From Actinomycetes bacterium (GTDB lineage Bacteria > Actinomycetota > Acidimicrobiia > Acidimicrobiales > RAAP-2): 7,814 bases of DNA. The DNA is taken from positions 1-7,814 of the forward strand of contig JANXTQ010000215.1 of assembly GCA_025352305.1 (NCBI GenBank), in the 5' to 3' direction. Position 1 is the first letter of the stretch; the number at the start of each line of letters is the position of its first letter. Position numbers and translations under genes: made by a program. The notes beneath the pieces were generated by a model. It saw only the letters and a list, made by a program, of their open reading frames with translations, searched no databases and was not told the origin of the DNA. Shown in pieces: positions 6,520 through 7,814 of the stretch.

Positions 6520-7334
6520 GCCAACTCACGTTGCGCGTCGAGTGGCGTTCTCGAACACACGTAGGCGTCACGGATGTACGGCATCTGAACAACAAGGGGC
6601 AGCTTCGCAATAACTCGATCGACGCCGGCCATGATCGCTGCTCGCTGTGCCAGTTCTGCCGAGGAGATGCAACTAGTTGACAACACGCGTTGACGAAGCC
6701 GATCGTGGTCCAGTTCGTCAACGAAGCGGAATCTTCGCCGATCGATATAGGAAAAATCAGAGTTCGTTTCGACGATCGCACCGAAATCAGTACCGACCCG
6801 GTACGGCTGACGCGAGTCCCACTGCATGGTGTGGCTGAGGTCCCTGACCCACGGCAGACTTTCGTCGCGTTCGGTCCAAATCAGTCCAATTCGCCCGTTG
6901 TCGGTAAGGACCCGTGTGAACTCAGCGAGTGCTCGACGCGGATCGAACCAGCGAAATGCCTGAGCGACCACCACGGCATCGCAACTGTGATCCTCGAGGG
7001 GAATCTTTTCGCCGGTGCCTTTTACGATCTTCACATTTCCCAGCCGCTCGTGAAATATCTTGCGCATGTCGTCGCAAGGATCGACCGCAACAATCTCGGC
7101 TCCACAGTTGAGTAGATGTTCGGTGAATTTTCCGGTGCCGGCGCCGATTTCAGCCATTCGATGTTCGGCTCTCAGACCTAAGAATTGAACGAGAAAGGTC
7201 ACGGCGTCGCGGGTATAGGACGGTCGTCCGGCGTCGTAAATTGCCCCTTGATTAAATCCGCCCGACGCGAGCGTCTCGAGAGAGCTCGAGCGAAGGGAAG
7301 GCTCGTCGAAGTCAGGATTAGTTGTTGTAGACAT
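6516..7334 (-). CDS. Class I SAM-dependent methyltransferase (methyltransferase-11 type)
   Basis: A 272-residue protein from the ATG at 7334. It has the N-terminal F-x-x-(G/A)-A-x-Y-D-x-x-R-P-x-Y pattern (residues ~27-40), SAM-binding motif I AEIGAGTGKF (61-70), the acidic end of strand 2 in IVAVDP (Asp85), and an AQAFRWFD block (124-131). The last is typical of the small-molecule methyltransferase group that includes UbiE-like and trans-aconitate-methyltransferase-like proteins. It should be a soluble cytoplasmic enzyme moving a methyl group from SAM to a small acceptor, which cannot be named from sequence. The frame stays open up to a GTG at 7454, but those 40 extra residues do not resemble the family and would fill the divergent promoter region, so ATG 7334 is preferred. 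No Shine-Dalgarno and no six-base TANNNT element precede it. It is the first gene of the coupled pair with the serine hydrolase. Confidence 0.93.
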   Translation of the reverse strand: MSTTTNPDFDEPSLRSSSLETLASGGFNQGAIYDAGRPSYTRDAVTFLVQFLGLRAEHRMAEIGAGTGKFTEHLLNCGAEIVAVDPCDDMRKIFHERLGNVKIVKGTGEKIPLEDHSCDAVVVAQAFRWFDPRRALAEFTRVLTDNGRIGLIWTERDESLPWVRDLSHTMQWDSRQPYRVGTDFGAIVETNSDFSYIDRRRFRFVDELDHDRLRQRVLSTSCISSAELAQRAAIMAGVDRVIAKLPLVVQMPYIRDAYVCSRTPLDAQRELA

Positions 7335-7511
7335 CGTTCTGTCAGTGTCGCAGAGATTTTCTCGCCGAGTTGGGTGGCTGCCACTTCGTATGCGCAGTGG
7401 ACTGATTAGCCAAATTCGGTAAATCTGACGAGTGCTGCACCCCGAAAGGCCCACGGTTGGGTAATTTCTTTATGGCCGTTCATTGTGAACGAGCAGAAAG
7501 ACGGGCCCGAC
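7335..7511. promoter_or_regulatory. Divergent promoter region between methyltransferase and second beta-helix gene
   Basis: This 177-base spacer should hold promoters in both directions. A -10-like TAATTT for the plus strand is at 7462-7467, without a clear -35. Small inverted repeats are visible: CCACT/AGTGG (7381-7385 and 7396-7400), with an additional inner CG/CG pairing and a TATG loop, and CCCA/TGGG (7450-7453 and 7458-7461). No coding frame here has recognisable family features. Confidence 0.45.
7478..7490. promoter_or_regulatory. 13-base palindrome, candidate operator
   Basis: GTTCATTGTGAAC is a perfect inverted repeat (GTTCA, 3-base centre, TGAAC). It lies 11 bases downstream of the TAATTT element and upstream of the preferred GTG start of the second beta-helix gene. 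It could bind a dimeric regulator or act in the 5' leader. It does not fit the CRP half-site spacing or the Gram-positive LexA box. Confidence 0.3.
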
Positions 7512-7814
7512 GTGAGCACTCACCGCCTCAATGTAAAAGCAATTCGTCGAGGAGTGCACTACGTTGCCCTCAGCGCGGTAGTGACAACGAGTGCTTTAGT
7601 GATCGCCGTGCCGGCGGCGTACGCCACCGTACAAAATCACAGCTACTACGTGGGCACGCCCGGCGACAGCCCCACATCTATTTCGCAGGCCGTGTGCTTA
7701 GTAAGTACCAACAGCACCTGCACCTTGCGCGACGCAATCACGTGGGCCAACGCCGACGGGGCCGGCAGCATTGACAACGTATTACTTACGCGTTTCTCCA
7801 CTCCGACCACGTTC
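7512..7814 (+). CDS. N-terminus of a second secreted beta-helix/CSLREAI-type protein (3' end outside window)
   Basis: From the GTG at 7512, 101 codons run open to the right edge. The N-terminus is a textbook Sec signal peptide: basic n-region (HRLNVKAIRRG), hydrophobic core (YVALSAVVTTSALVIAV) and an AYA cleavage site after residue 38. The mature start carries YYVGTPGDSPTSISQAV and then a Cys-Thr-Leu-Arg-Asp-Ala-Ile-x-x-Ala-Asn block (residues 70-80). This is the hallmark at the start of large bacterial beta-helix surface proteins with the CSLREAI motif. Cys62 and Cys70 may form a disulfide. Together these predict an exported protein of the same class as the one at the left edge. An in-frame GTG at 7485 would add nine residues, but it lies inside a palindrome. 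An AGAAAG sequence 11 bases before 7512 is only a weak Shine-Dalgarno. The remainder of the protein is not visible. Confidence 0.85.
   Translation, partial: MSTHRLNVKAIRRGVHYVALSAVVTTSALVIAVPAAYATVQNHSYYVGTPGDSPTSISQAVCLVSTNSTCTLRDAITWANADGAGSIDNVLLTRFSTPTTF

Noticed and set aside
7335..7454. GTG at 7454 as the methyltransferase start
   Set aside because: The extra 40 residues have no family resemblance and would occupy most of the divergent promoter region. The ATG at 7334 gives the usual length.
7478..7490. CRP or LexA binding site
   Set aside because: The half-sites and spacing do not match TGTGA-N6-TCACA or GAAC-N4-GTTC, so only a generic palindrome is claimed.
7455..7774. 105-codon plus-strand frame (with an ATG at 7472) at the right edge
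   Set aside because: It overlaps the signal-peptide-bearing frame, gives an Arg-rich product without motifs, and competes with a frame carrying clear export and CTLRDAI features.
1..7814. Left and right beta-helix pieces as one gene split by an inserted four-gene element
   Set aside because: The left piece is a C-terminus ending in its own stop and terminator, and the right piece starts with a signal peptide. The order is wrong for a split gene, and no target-site repeats or transposase are seen.
1..7814. CRISPR array, tRNA, rRNA, insertion sequence, toxin-antitoxin or phage-defence cluster
   Set aside because: No direct-repeat array, cloverleaf, transposase, integrase, nuclease or paired small-gene arrangement was found. 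The CPBP gene alone does not make a defence system.

Overview
The window carries six protein genes and looks like an actinobacterial chromosome segment. It may come from the Acidimicrobiia, but that placement is only an impression from protein style. The supports are an arylsulfatase of the ~790-residue actinobacterial type with a C-terminal beta-sandwich, a LipP/EstB-like beta-lactamase-fold hydrolase, a CPBP protease with the actinobacterial motif-1 variant, GTG starts, absent Shine-Dalgarno sequences, and two genes with leaderless-type TANNNT promoters. I see no plasmid, phage, transposon, CRISPR, tRNA or rRNA signal.

Layout. Bases 1-1946 (+) are the 3' part of a large secreted beta-helix protein built from about 15 repeats of ~30 residues with GGA(I/V/L) cores, ending in a choice-of-anchor-Q-like domain. 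A strong intrinsic terminator follows (1960-1997). Four genes then run on the minus strand. In transcription order they are a class I SAM-dependent methyltransferase (7334-6516), a beta-lactamase-fold serine hydrolase (6519-5368) overlapping it by four bases, a CPBP intramembrane protease (5272-4418), and a sulfatase (4381-2012). The last two each have a -10-like TANNNT hexamer exactly six bases before their ATG. At the right edge (7512-7814, +) is the 5' end of a second secreted protein, with a clear signal peptide and the Cys-(T/S)-L-R-(D/E)-A-I motif typical of the N-terminus of large beta-helix proteins. It is divergent from the methyltransferase across a 177-base spacer.

How the genes relate. 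The two plus-strand proteins are probably members of one cell-surface or secreted beta-helix class, so the window samples the C-terminus of one and the N-terminus of another. Methyltransferase and hydrolase are very likely co-transcribed and translationally coupled. The CPBP and sulfatase genes follow in the same direction but seem able to start their own transcripts. No shared pathway can be shown for the four minus-strand genes. I see no convincing evidence of a new multi-gene system. The most useful observations are the chlamydial-Pmp-like repeat pattern, the matched leaderless promoters, and the architecture of flanking beta-helix genes.
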